A DNA stretch of 64,000 nucleotides, taken from contig CAZPYA010000008.1 of NCBI GenBank assembly GCA_964590255.1, positions 1-64,000 on the forward strand. Direction: 5' to 3'. The position numbers and the translations under genes are program-made. This stretch comes from JAKIYB01 sp964590255 (GTDB lineage: Bacteria; Armatimonadota; Hebobacteria; CAIYQO01). Each line of letters starts with the position of its first letter. Position 1 is the stretch's first letter. Positions 17,484 to 24,981 of this stretch are shown here, one piece after another. A model generated the notes under the pieces. The model did not search any database. It was given only the letters and a program-made list of their open reading frames with translations, and was not told the origin of the DNA.

Positions 17484-18452
17484 ATGAGTAAACAGGTAAC
17501 CATCGCCGCGTTGCAGCCGCTGGGGGCGACCGATCGCGTCATCTACCCATTCCGTAACGATCCGGAGCGGCGCAACAACCATTTTCGCCGCTACAACCTG
17601 GGCGCCCGCACCTACGACGTCGACTATTGCCGCGCCTACGGCGCAGAGTACCTGCGCTACCTGGAAAGGTGGATTCGCCGTGCCGCCGGACAAGGCATCC
17701 AGTTCCTGCTGCTGCCCGAGATGGCACTGGAGCCGGGGGTGATGGCCGCGCCTGGGCCGGGGGTGGCGCCGAACCCGATGATGATCGCCGACGCACTGGC
17801 GCTCTACGCCTGGAGCGAGGCGCTATTTCTGTCGCGCGTCGGCGCCCTCTGCCGCGAGACCGGCCTTTACCTGGGCGTCAGCTTGCCCGGCGTCCGCGAC
17901 GGTCGCCTCTACAACTACGGCTACATCCTTGACGGCCGCGGCGACGTCATCCTGCGCTACGAAAAGGTGCATCTCGCCCCCGGCGCGGAGGAAGACTACT
18001 TCACCGCCGGGTCGACCTACCCGGTTGCCGATACGCCACTGGGGCGCTACGCCTTCAATATCTGCTACGACATCCAGTTTCCCGAAGCCGCCGCCTGCTG
18101 CGAGGAAGCCGGCGCGGAGATCCTGCTGCACCCCTCCAACGGCTACACCCTGCCCGATGAAGACCCCGACATGGGGCAACACCGCCTGCGCGTACGCGCC
18201 AGCGACCATTTCATGGCGGTGATCTTCTCCTCCTTTGCCCCCGGCCGGCGCAACCACCTCGGTCACAGCCAGGTCATCGCGCAGCATGGCCACGTCCTTG
18301 CCGAGCTGCGTGGGAAGCGCGCCGGGCTGGCGGTCGGCGTCATCGAGATCGATCGCAAGCGCTGCTGGCCGGCCGACGCTCCCGACGCCCCCGACCGCCG
18401 GCAGTTCGTGCGCCAGCGCCGCCGGCCGGCGACCTATTCCGCGCTCACCTAA
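17484..18452 (+). CDS. Nitrilase-superfamily carbon-nitrogen hydrolase (second copy)
   Basis: 322 residues from ATG 17484, preceded by GAGGTG; an in-frame extension to 17397 lacks family similarity and covers the structured leader. The triad is Glu79 (LLPEM), Lys161 (YEKVHL) and Cys194 (NICYDIQFPE). Asn192 before the Cys and DIQFPE after it are usual for amidases of this superfamily. It likely hydrolyses an amide in the cytoplasm. It is not closely similar to the enzyme at 10232 outside the motifs, so the two may act on different substrates. It has its own operator-linked promoter and ends before a GC hairpin and an IS66-family element. Confidence 0.9.
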   Translation: MSKQVTIAALQPLGATDRVIYPFRNDPERRNNHFRRYNLGARTYDVDYCRAYGAEYLRYLERWIRRAAGQGIQFLLLPEMALEPGVMAAPGPGVAPNPMMIADALALYAWSEALFLSRVGALCRETGLYLGVSLPGVRDGRLYNYGYILDGRGDVILRYEKVHLAPGAEEDYFTAGSTYPVADTPLGRYAFNICYDIQFPEAAACCEEAGAEILLHPSNGYTLPDEDPDMGQHRLRVRASDHFMAVIFSSFAPGRRNHLGHSQVIAQHGHVLAELRGKRAGLAVGVIEIDRKRCWPADAPDAPDRRQFVRQRRRPATYSALT

Positions 18453-18461
18453 ACGGGAAAC

Positions 18462-18491
18462 GCCCCGGCAATACCGATGTAATCCCGGGGC
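18462..18491. terminator. GC-rich hairpin after the second nitrilase gene
   Basis: GCCCCGG (18462-18468) pairs with CCGGGGC (18485-18491) across a 16-base loop. There is no T-run, so termination is uncertain. Confidence 0.4.
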
Positions 18492-18501
18492 AACATGTGC
18501 T

Positions 18502-20014
18502 GTATCTGTTCACCTTTACAAGTTTTTTGTAACCAAGAAGGATATTGCCAATCGTGCAAGAATCTTTAAAACATGACCGAAGAGGTAGAGTTATCGCGGG
18601 GCGAGTTGGTTGCCATTTTTCTGCAGCAACGACAGGTCATTGCCGGTCTCACCCCTCGCGTGACCGCTTTGGAAGCGGAAGTGGCATCTCTCCGTGAGGA
18701 GAACGCCCGGCTTCGCGATGAGTTGGCAAAGAAGGGCGATCCTCCCTCATGGGCCAAGGCCAATACCCCGAAGCCGGAGCTGAAGAAGGAGCGCAAGCGC
18801 CGTGGCAAAGGCTACGGTCGCGCCTGCCTGGTGGAGCCGACGCAGGTTGTCCAGCACGCGGTGGATATCTGCCCCGATTGCGGCCAACGCTTGAGCGGGG
18901 GCTGGGTCTATTCCTCTCACGAAGTGATTGATCTTCCCGTCCAGATCGCCACCGTCACCCGTCATGAGCGCCTTATGCGGCAATGTGGCGTCTGCGGCAA
19001 AAAGGTGGTACCGGAACGCGCCCGTCTCGATGACGGCTCGGTAGGCCAGCATCACTTTTCGGCGCGGACGATGAGTTTAGTCGCTTTCTGGCACCACCGC
19101 TGTCGCCTGCCGCTGCGTCTCATTCAGCAGGTGCTCGGCACGCTTACCGGCGGCCTGCATATCTCGGTGGGAGAGTTGCGCAAGTTGCTGGATGCGGTGG
19201 CGAGTCGTGGGAAGGCCGCCTATGACGCGCTCAAAAAAGAGATTCGCGGCAGCCCGGTAGTACAGGCGGATGAGACGAGTTGGCGCGAGGATGGCCAACA
19301 CGGCTATGTCTGGGCATTTCTCGCTCCCACCATACGCTACTTCGAGCGACATGGCAGCAGAAGTGGCCAGATACCCAAAGCGGTGTTAGGCGAGGACTTC
19401 ACCGGTATCGTGGTGAGCGATGGGTATAAGGGGTACGACCCACTCGCCTGCGAGAAACAGCGCTGTTGGGTGCACCTGTTGCGCCATGGCCATCGCCTGC
19501 GGGTGAAATACCCGGAGGCGGCGGAAGCGCACGCGTGGGTGGACGGGTTGAAGGCGATGTATGCGGAGGCGGTCGCGCTGGCAGCGATGCCCGGCTATGC
19601 GGAGATGGCAGAGGCATTGCGACAACAACAGCGGCTGGCCTTCCAGGCGCGCCTGTCGGCGCATGCCATGCCGCACCGCAAGGTGGAGATAAAAGAATGG
19701 GCGAATCTGGCCAGCTATCTCACCAATTACCAGAATGAAACGTTCGTCTTCCTGCAATACCCGGCCGTGCCGTCGCACAACAACGCCGCCGAACAGGCGG
19801 TACGCGGCCCGGTCACCGCGCGCAAAATCTGCGGCGGCACCCGCTCGGCGCAGGGGTCGCATACCAAAATGGTGCTCTTTTCTCTACTGGAGACCTGCGT
19901 TATCCGTGGGCTCGAGCCGGTGATTGCCATCACGGATATGCTCCTCGGCAAACCCCTCTTTACGACGCCCGTTGCTTAGAGTTGCGAATTACTCTTGAGA
20001 ACGTGAACAGATAC
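18502..20014 (+). mobile_element. IS66-family insertion sequence with a single transposase gene, intact
   Basis: 1513 bp. The ends are inverted repeats that begin GTATCTGTTCAC and then diverge (left continues CTTTACAAG, right continues GTTCTCAAG). The sequence CATGTGCT directly flanks both ends (18494-18501 and 20015-20022), an 8-bp target duplication as is usual for IS66. Only the transposase gene is present, without tnpA or tnpB accessory genes, as in the ISBst12-like subgroup. Identical target copies and intact DDE residues suggest a fairly recent insertion. Confidence 0.93.
18573..19979 (+). CDS. tnpC: IS66-family transposase
   Basis: 468 residues. A coiled-coil segment lies at about 25-55 and a basic linker at 66-80. 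A zinc-finger follows with Cys100, Cys103, Cys138 and Cys141 (CPDCG, CGVCG). The catalytic DDE residues are Asp233 (QADETSW), Asp283 (VVSDGYKGYD) and Glu407 (NNAAEQAVR). The C-terminal stretch GTRSAQGSHTKMVLFSLLET is characteristic of IS66. The gene fills the element between its inverted repeats. No good Shine-Dalgarno sequence precedes the ATG, and a TTACAA/TTGTAA hairpin at 18516-18532 near the left end may block outside transcription. The protein appears complete and active. Confidence 0.95.
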   Translation: MTEEVELSRGELVAIFLQQRQVIAGLTPRVTALEAEVASLREENARLRDELAKKGDPPSWAKANTPKPELKKERKRRGKGYGRACLVEPTQVVQHAVDICPDCGQRLSGGWVYSSHEVIDLPVQIATVTRHERLMRQCGVCGKKVVPERARLDDGSVGQHHFSARTMSLVAFWHHRCRLPLRLIQQVLGTLTGGLHISVGELRKLLDAVASRGKAAYDALKKEIRGSPVVQADETSWREDGQHGYVWAFLAPTIRYFERHGSRSGQIPKAVLGEDFTGIVVSDGYKGYDPLACEKQRCWVHLLRHGHRLRVKYPEAAEAHAWVDGLKAMYAEAVALAAMPGYAEMAEALRQQQRLAFQARLSAHAMPHRKVEIKEWANLASYLTNYQNETFVFLQYPAVPSHNNAAEQAVRGPVTARKICGGTRSAQGSHTKMVLFSLLETCVIRGLEPVIAITDMLLGKPLFTTPVA

Positions 20015-20030
20015 CATGTGCTCGATACCC

Positions 20031-20059
20031 TTGACAATAGCGAAGGTTGCACTTATAAT
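20031..20059 (+). promoter_or_regulatory. Perfect-consensus sigma70 promoter of the prepilin pair
   Basis: TTGACA (20031-20036), 17 bases, TATAAT (20054-20059). It starts 9 bases outside the IS66 target duplication, so the insertion just missed it. The operator-like palindrome follows at 20069. Confidence 0.85.
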
Positions 20060-20068
20060 TAATGGATA

Positions 20069-20082
20069 TTCATGCGGATGAA
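20069..20082. promoter_or_regulatory. LacI-type operator-like palindrome, site 4
   Basis: TTCATGCGGATGAA, flanked by A and T so that ATTCAT and ATGAAT pair exactly. It covers the predicted transcription start, 9 bases after the -10 box. A possible half-site GCGTATGAA lies at about 20096-20104. Confidence 0.7.
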
Positions 20083-20216
20083 TTTTATGACCTATCGCGT
20101 ATGAAGCATAGCAATTGCGCATGATCGCTGAACCTGTTGACAACCGCATCCTTCCCCGCTATGGCATAGCGGTCATTTTTATAGGCACACCGTGCTTTAT
20201 GAAGGAGGTTCATCCG

Positions 20217-21554
20217 ATGCGAACCGTCACGCGTTCCCGAGGGTTCACCCTCATCGAACTGCTGGTGGTGATCGCGATCATCGCGATCCTCGCCGCCATC
20301 CTCTTCCCCGTCTTCGCCAAAGCGCGCGAAAAGGCCCGGCAGAACACCTGCATGAACAACCAGCGACAAATTGCGCTGGGCATCATGATGTATGTGCAGG
20401 ACAACGAGGAAACCTTCCCCGTCGCCAAAGGCTGGAACGGCCACCTCTCCGCGAGCTACGGCATGAAAGGCGAAGTCTGGGACTGCCCGAGTATCACCCA
20501 CACGGGCAATGAAACCGCGCCGGACTACTTCTACGTCGCCGGCTCCTTCCTGAGCAGCATGGCGCTGGGCGACCTGAAAGAGCCGATCTCGACACCACTG
20601 ACATTGGACCTGTATGATCCCGGCACTAACCCGCCATACATCAACGACAATGGCGCCACGAACTGCAGCACCGCCTACAGCCAGGTCGATCCGCGCCACA
20701 ATAACGGCGCCATCGTCAGCTTCGTCGATGGGCATACCGAGTGGGTACAAAGCAATGGTCTCAGCAGCTTCTTTTTCTTGTCGGCGGTAAATCTCGAACA
20801 GATTACCAAGCCGACCATGATCGGAACGGCGTTCCCCTCGGCCTATACCTACAATTACTCCACGAGCGAGAAATACACATTGCATCGCGCATTGAAGGCG
20901 CAGAAGATATCCAGCGCCCTCTTCCTCTGCGTCAATGTGTGGACGGCTCCCAATGATAAGATGTTTACGTTCGCGAAATCTGGCATCAACGATACCACCC
21001 GTCCGTCCAGCAATACCGCGACCACAATGGAGATCGGATACACCGACGGCGTGCCCGGATACATGCCGAACAATTCGCAAAACCGCCCATCCTGGTGGCA
21101 GTTCAAGCCGGGTGTCGCCAATGCCGGCTGCAAATTCACCGGCGCAGACTGGACGCAAAACGGCACGGGCATCTGGGAAGGAATCGACAACCACACCGCA
21201 TCTACGTATGGCACCAGCACCCTGCTATCGAACAAAACCAATACGCTGAAGACGGCAACGCTGACGATTCTGCCCAACACCACCGGCGTCAAGAAGGTGG
21301 CACTAATTTTCATGGGCGGCAACAATATCGGCACCGGCTGGGGTATGATTTCCTCTGTCCAGTACAACAATGACCCTTCCCGAAAAACCGTCTTTACCAC
21401 ACGAGCCGAAGTGAAAGAAGTCAAGGCCCTGCGTGCCCAGTACAATGCCCTGGTGATGATGTTGCCGGTGACTAAAGACGAACCGGTCGATATCGAAATC
21501 AAAGAACAAGGTGACGGCCTCGGTGGCGGCGTATTTATGGCCTTTGAGGAATAA
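20217..21554 (+). CDS. Prepilin-like secreted protein with long C-terminal domain (first of pair)
   Basis: 445 residues from ATG 20217, set by GAAGGAGG at 20201-20208; the in-frame ATG at 20115 is less likely. It has a prepilin signal (SRGFTLIELLVV), a hydrophobic helix and the H-X9-DG-type region ending RHNNGAIVSFVDGHTEW. The usual family protein ends soon after that motif; this one has about 270 more residues, beta-rich, with no recognised family. It is probably exported, trimmed by a prepilin peptidase, and displayed as a minor pilin or surface protein. It is paired with a similar gene 54 bases downstream. The operator at its promoter suggests it is induced with the glycan genes, so glycan binding is a reasonable inference. 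Confidence 0.85.
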   Translation: MRTVTRSRGFTLIELLVVIAIIAILAAILFPVFAKAREKARQNTCMNNQRQIALGIMMYVQDNEETFPVAKGWNGHLSASYGMKGEVWDCPSITHTGNETAPDYFYVAGSFLSSMALGDLKEPISTPLTLDLYDPGTNPPYINDNGATNCSTAYSQVDPRHNNGAIVSFVDGHTEWVQSNGLSSFFFLSAVNLEQITKPTMIGTAFPSAYTYNYSTSEKYTLHRALKAQKISSALFLCVNVWTAPNDKMFTFAKSGINDTTRPSSNTATTMEIGYTDGVPGYMPNNSQNRPSWWQFKPGVANAGCKFTGADWTQNGTGIWEGIDNHTASTYGTSTLLSNKTNTLKTATLTILPNTTGVKKVALIFMGGNNIGTGWGMISSVQYNNDPSRKTVFTTRAEVKEVKALRAQYNALVMMLPVTKDEPVDIEIKEQGDGLGGGVFMAFEE

Positions 21555-21608
21555 GCTTACCACTGGCTGTATGCTCGATTATGCGTTCCCAGGTAAAGGA
21601 GATCTGCT

Positions 21609-22880
21609 ATGACGACACGCGATCGAGGGTTCACCCTCATTGAATTACTGGTGGTTATTGCCATCATCGCGATATTGGCCGCTATTCTCTTCCCCGTCTT
21701 CGCCAAAGCCCGGGAGAAAGCGCGCCAAAACAACTGCCTGAATAATCAGCGGCAGCTAGCCGTCGCGTTTACGATGTATACCCAGGACAACAAAGAAAAA
21801 CTGCCGCCCTCCGCCGACTGGGCAGGCCAGCTCACCGCTAATTATGGCGTTGCGCCAAAACTACTCGACTGCCCGACACTGACACATACGGGCACCGTCG
21901 CCGAACCAGATTACCTTTATGTCGCCGGTTCCTATCTCGCCAGCGCGTCGCTCGGTGATATTGCTGAACCCGCGAGTGCCCCATTAACCTGTGACAACGC
22001 CAAGCCGGCCAACGGCATGTATGTCAAGGACAACGGCATCTACGACATGACGAAGCTGCTGACAATGGTCGATGCCCGGCACAACAACGCCGCCGTCCTC
22101 TCCTACGTCGATGGTCATGTCAATTCCATCACCGCAGACAAAGTCAACGGCATGGTCTTTACCCCCAGCATTCCCAAAGACCCGCCGCTGCGCCAGGTGG
22201 TCTACATGGGCACGCTGTTCAAAGACACCGTCGACCGCATCCAGGTCTTCGATGAGTTGTCGAAGAACGGCATCGATACCGCCTTCGCGATGAGCGCCTG
22301 GGCGGAGATACCGGTCTTCTCGAAGTATAAGCACTCGCTCTGGGGCTGCCCGGTCAATACGACCACGCGCGAAATTTCCATCGGCGGCGGCAACGGGCAC
22401 GGCGGACCACCCAGCACCCCGGGACGGCTCGAGTGGTGGACCTTCGCACCGAGCGGCACCGGTTCGACTGTCTATGGCGCGTCCAGCGTCACAAACTGCA
22501 CCCGTAACATTAACTGGTATACCATGGGCTGGGGCGCGGGTATCGGCAACTGGTATTTCTGCCCCATCGGCTCAAATGCCGGTGCGCCGGATCTGGTACT
22601 CACCATCGTGCCATCAGTGACTAAGCCTACTCTGAAGAAAATGGCGCTCGTCGTCTCGACCGCATCCGCCAGTGCAACCGGCTCAGTCTCGTTAAAATCT
22701 GCGAAAATCGGCAACAGCACCGTCTATAACAACGTGGCGTCCATAGCGCTGAATGCCAAAGCATCATACGGCACTGCCGCCGGTCTGTTCCTGTTGCCAG
22801 TGCGCTCGGGTGAGAATATTCAACTCACCTTCTCTGTAAATTCCGCGAACGTTGGCTACTTCATGGTCTTTGAACCCTAA
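21609..22880 (+). CDS. Prepilin-like secreted protein with long C-terminal domain (second of pair)
   Basis: 423 residues, preceded by AAAGGAG. It shares with the first protein the signal RGFTLIELLVV, the AILFPVFAKAREKARQN helix end, DYxYVAGSxLxS and ARHNNAAVLSYVDGH. Its C-terminal region (about 180-423) is roughly the same length and has the same ending pattern (IQLTFSVNSANVGYFMVFEP versus VDIEIKEQGDGLGGGVFMAFEE), so the two are diverged duplicates. Both C-terminal domains contain a GGxN or GGGN stretch and beta-rich sequence ending in a FMxFE motif. It is probably co-transcribed from the promoter at 20031 and ends at a strong hairpin. The function of the domain is unknown. Confidence 0.85.
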   Translation: MTTRDRGFTLIELLVVIAIIAILAAILFPVFAKAREKARQNNCLNNQRQLAVAFTMYTQDNKEKLPPSADWAGQLTANYGVAPKLLDCPTLTHTGTVAEPDYLYVAGSYLASASLGDIAEPASAPLTCDNAKPANGMYVKDNGIYDMTKLLTMVDARHNNAAVLSYVDGHVNSITADKVNGMVFTPSIPKDPPLRQVVYMGTLFKDTVDRIQVFDELSKNGIDTAFAMSAWAEIPVFSKYKHSLWGCPVNTTTREISIGGGNGHGGPPSTPGRLEWWTFAPSGTGSTVYGASSVTNCTRNINWYTMGWGAGIGNWYFCPIGSNAGAPDLVLTIVPSVTKPTLKKMALVVSTASASATGSVSLKSAKIGNSTVYNNVASIALNAKASYGTAAGLFLLPVRSGENIQLTFSVNSANVGYFMVFEP

Positions 22881-22904
22881 CTACTATGCCCGATATCTGC
22901 CCTT

Positions 22905-22938
22905 CGCGAGCGGCCCGATCCCCCACAGGCCGCTCGCG
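22905..22938. terminator. Bidirectional terminator hairpin
   Basis: CGCGAGCGGCC (22905-22915) and GGCCGCTCGCG (22928-22938) form an 11-bp perfect stem with a 12-base loop between two convergent genes. Confidence 0.65.
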
Positions 22939-22942
22939 GCAT

Positions 22943-23986
22943 TCACCCCAGCGCCCGCGCGTCCGCCAGCGCCTCATTGCGCTCCGGTCGGTCAAGGTTC
23001 ACCAGCACTGCCACCTCCCCCGTCAACCGGGCGAAGCGCTCGCGGTAATCGGTGTATCGATACGCGGTGATGGGATTGTAATACGTCCCGCGATGCAGTG
23101 TCGGCCTATCGAAGCAGGGGTCATACGGGTGGCTGTTCAATACATAGACGCCCCGGCCCCGCAGGCAGGCGATGATCGTCGCATCCGGCACGGCGCGGTG
23201 CACGGCGCAGCCCAGGAAGCCGTCCATTGCCACAATCTGCGGCAACACGCGCGGGTCAGGCGCGTTCGCGCCCAGCACCAGCCCGCCCGTCGCCGACGCC
23301 AGCCGCCGGTAGCACGGCAGCACAAACTTCGTCCAATGCTCGGCGGAGAGATACTCCGTCACCAGGTCGTTCGCATAAACGCCAGGTATTCCGTAATGCC
23401 CCCGCCCGTTGGCGCAGTCCGCCCGCTGCAGCGTATACAGGTTGATGACCAGTTCCGTGCACAAGTCAAGGAGGTGCCGCAGTGCCTCCGGATCGCTGTG
23501 AAAGGCGCAGAAGAATTCGGTGGTGCCCAGCAAATCAGCCGCGGCATCGATGGGGCAACCTCCGGCGAGGAGCATGGGGAGTGCATCCTGAGTCTCCGGA
23601 GGGATGGCCGCAATGGCCCGCCGCAGCGCCACGCCATACGGATGCGTCGACAAGTCCGGCAGCGCCAACCGATACACATCCTCGATGGATGCCAGCGGGC
23701 GCGCCCAGGTGGTGAAAGTGTTCTGCACCTCTCCCGCGCAGCCGATCTCCTGCCCGAACAGCCACGGCAGCAGATGCGTGCCGGCGTTTGACGGCACATA
23801 CGGCGCCTGCAGCGGCAGGTTGTGCATGCCCTCCCGCAGCGCGTCCAGCGGTTGCGATAGCCAATCCGTCGCCCCCGGCAGCGGGTAGTGCACGCACACG
23901 CGCCGCATGCCCGGCTCCCGGCGCTGCCAGAAGTCGTCCCATGCGGCGAGGTTGGCGGTCAGCAAGTCATCCATCGATGGCGGCAT
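22943..23986 (-). CDS. Uroporphyrinogen decarboxylase-fold (URO-D/MtaA-like) protein
   Basis: About 347 residues, with an alternative ATG at 23974 in the junction ATGGATGA. It is TIM-barrel-like, with GGCPIDAAADLLGTTEFFCAFH, LRHLLDLCTELVINL and GIPGVYANDLVTEYLSAEHW, the pattern of URO-D-superfamily proteins. The N-terminal arginines needed by true HemE are not seen, so haem synthesis is unlikely. Members outside HemE include corrinoid-dependent methyltransferases. It overlaps the SGNH hydrolase gene by 20 bases and is the last gene of an operon with that gene and a GH36-like gene. A role in demethylating or otherwise modifying a sugar product is possible but unproven. A more diverged relative lies at 37686. 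Confidence 0.75.
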   Translation of the reverse strand: MPPSMDDLLTANLAAWDDFWQRREPGMRRVCVHYPLPGATDWLSQPLDALREGMHNLPLQAPYVPSNAGTHLLPWLFGQEIGCAGEVQNTFTTWARPLASIEDVYRLALPDLSTHPYGVALRRAIAAIPPETQDALPMLLAGGCPIDAAADLLGTTEFFCAFHSDPEALRHLLDLCTELVINLYTLQRADCANGRGHYGIPGVYANDLVTEYLSAEHWTKFVLPCYRRLASATGGLVLGANAPDPRVLPQIVAMDGFLGCAVHRAVPDATIIACLRGRGVYVLNSHPYDPCFDRPTLHRGTYYNPITAYRYTDYRERFARLTGEVAVLVNLDRPERNEALADARALG

Positions 23987-24977
23987 AACACACCCAGGTG
24001 GTAAACAGGCGCAGCCGGTTCTCGCCCGTGCGCAACGTCACCGGCAAACGGTCGGCGTCAGGGTGGTACCCATGTGATGCCCGGTTATCCCAGACCATCG
24101 CGTCATTCAGCCACGCTGCCAGCGGCGGCGAACCGCCCACGCGCAGCAGCACTGAGCGCTCGACATCGCCGCGGATGATCGTCTCCGCGTAGGCGCCCAC
24201 CCCTTGCCCGGCCGTCGCCATGCCCAGCGGCATCACCCCACCGCGATCCAGCCAACAGACCTGCCACCATGACGCGCGCACCGCCGGGCTGCCGTCATAC
24301 GGCGCCCATGTGTCGGGACACGCCGGATACGGCTCCCCGGCCTGCCACGCCACCGGCGGGCTCACCCGCCAGTCCGTCAGCGTGCCCGGCTCGGGGGTCG
24401 TCTGCTCTACCAGCGGCATATCGCAGCCCAGCGCCGCCAGCACGCCCCGCGCCATCGCCCGCCAGCCATCGACGCGGTGGTGTATCCCGTCCGGCCCCCA
24501 CAGCTCCACCCCCGCCTGCCCCGCGGCGGTGAAGAGGCCGTGCACATCGGCCACCGCGCAGCAGTGTCGCGCCGCCAGCAGGTAGACCACGCCACAGCAG
24601 GCCCGCAGCGTTGCGTCCCGCTCCGGGTCGCGCATCGCCGGCGGCGTCAGCAGCAGCACCCGCGCTCCGCCCGTGCGGATACCCCGTACCACCGCCGTCA
24701 TGTCGCGCCGGTATGCCTCCAGCGACACGCCACGGTTCACGTCGTTCGTCCCGCAGTGCAGCACCACCAAGTCCGGCCGCAGGCTCACGATATCCGCCTG
24801 GTAGCGCGCGCGCAAATCCGCCGCCGTATTCCCCGCCACCCCGGCATTAAACAACCGCGGTCGCGGCACGCCATTCGCCGCCAGCGTCGCCACCACCCAG
24901 TCCGGCCACGCCGCTCCGTCGGTGAGGCTGTCACCGGCGAAGACCATCCGTTCCACGTCCTTCAGCAGACGATGCAT
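23967..24977 (-). CDS. SGNH/GDSL-family hydrolase (esterase/deacylase)
   Basis: 336 residues. The catalytic blocks are all visible: GDSLTD with Ser17, GVAGN at 46-50, GTND at 76-79 and DGIHH with Asp163 and His166. The SGNH domain fills residues 1-190. The remaining 145 residues are a beta-rich tail (WQVCWLDRGG, NRLRLFTTWVCYAAIDG) that may bind substrate. There is no signal peptide, so it probably removes acyl groups from imported oligosaccharides. It starts 5 bases after the GH36-like gene stop and overlaps the URO-D-like gene, so the three are translationally coupled. Confidence 0.9.
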   Translation of the reverse strand: MHRLLKDVERMVFAGDSLTDGAAWPDWVVATLAANGVPRPRLFNAGVAGNTAADLRARYQADIVSLRPDLVVLHCGTNDVNRGVSLEAYRRDMTAVVRGIRTGGARVLLLTPPAMRDPERDATLRACCGVVYLLAARHCCAVADVHGLFTAAGQAGVELWGPDGIHHRVDGWRAMARGVLAALGCDMPLVEQTTPEPGTLTDWRVSPPVAWQAGEPYPACPDTWAPYDGSPAVRASWWQVCWLDRGGVMPLGMATAGQGVGAYAETIIRGDVERSVLLRVGGSPPLAAWLNDAMVWDNRASHGYHPDADRLPVTLRTGENRLRLFTTWVCYAAIDG

Positions 24978-24981
24978 ACCC

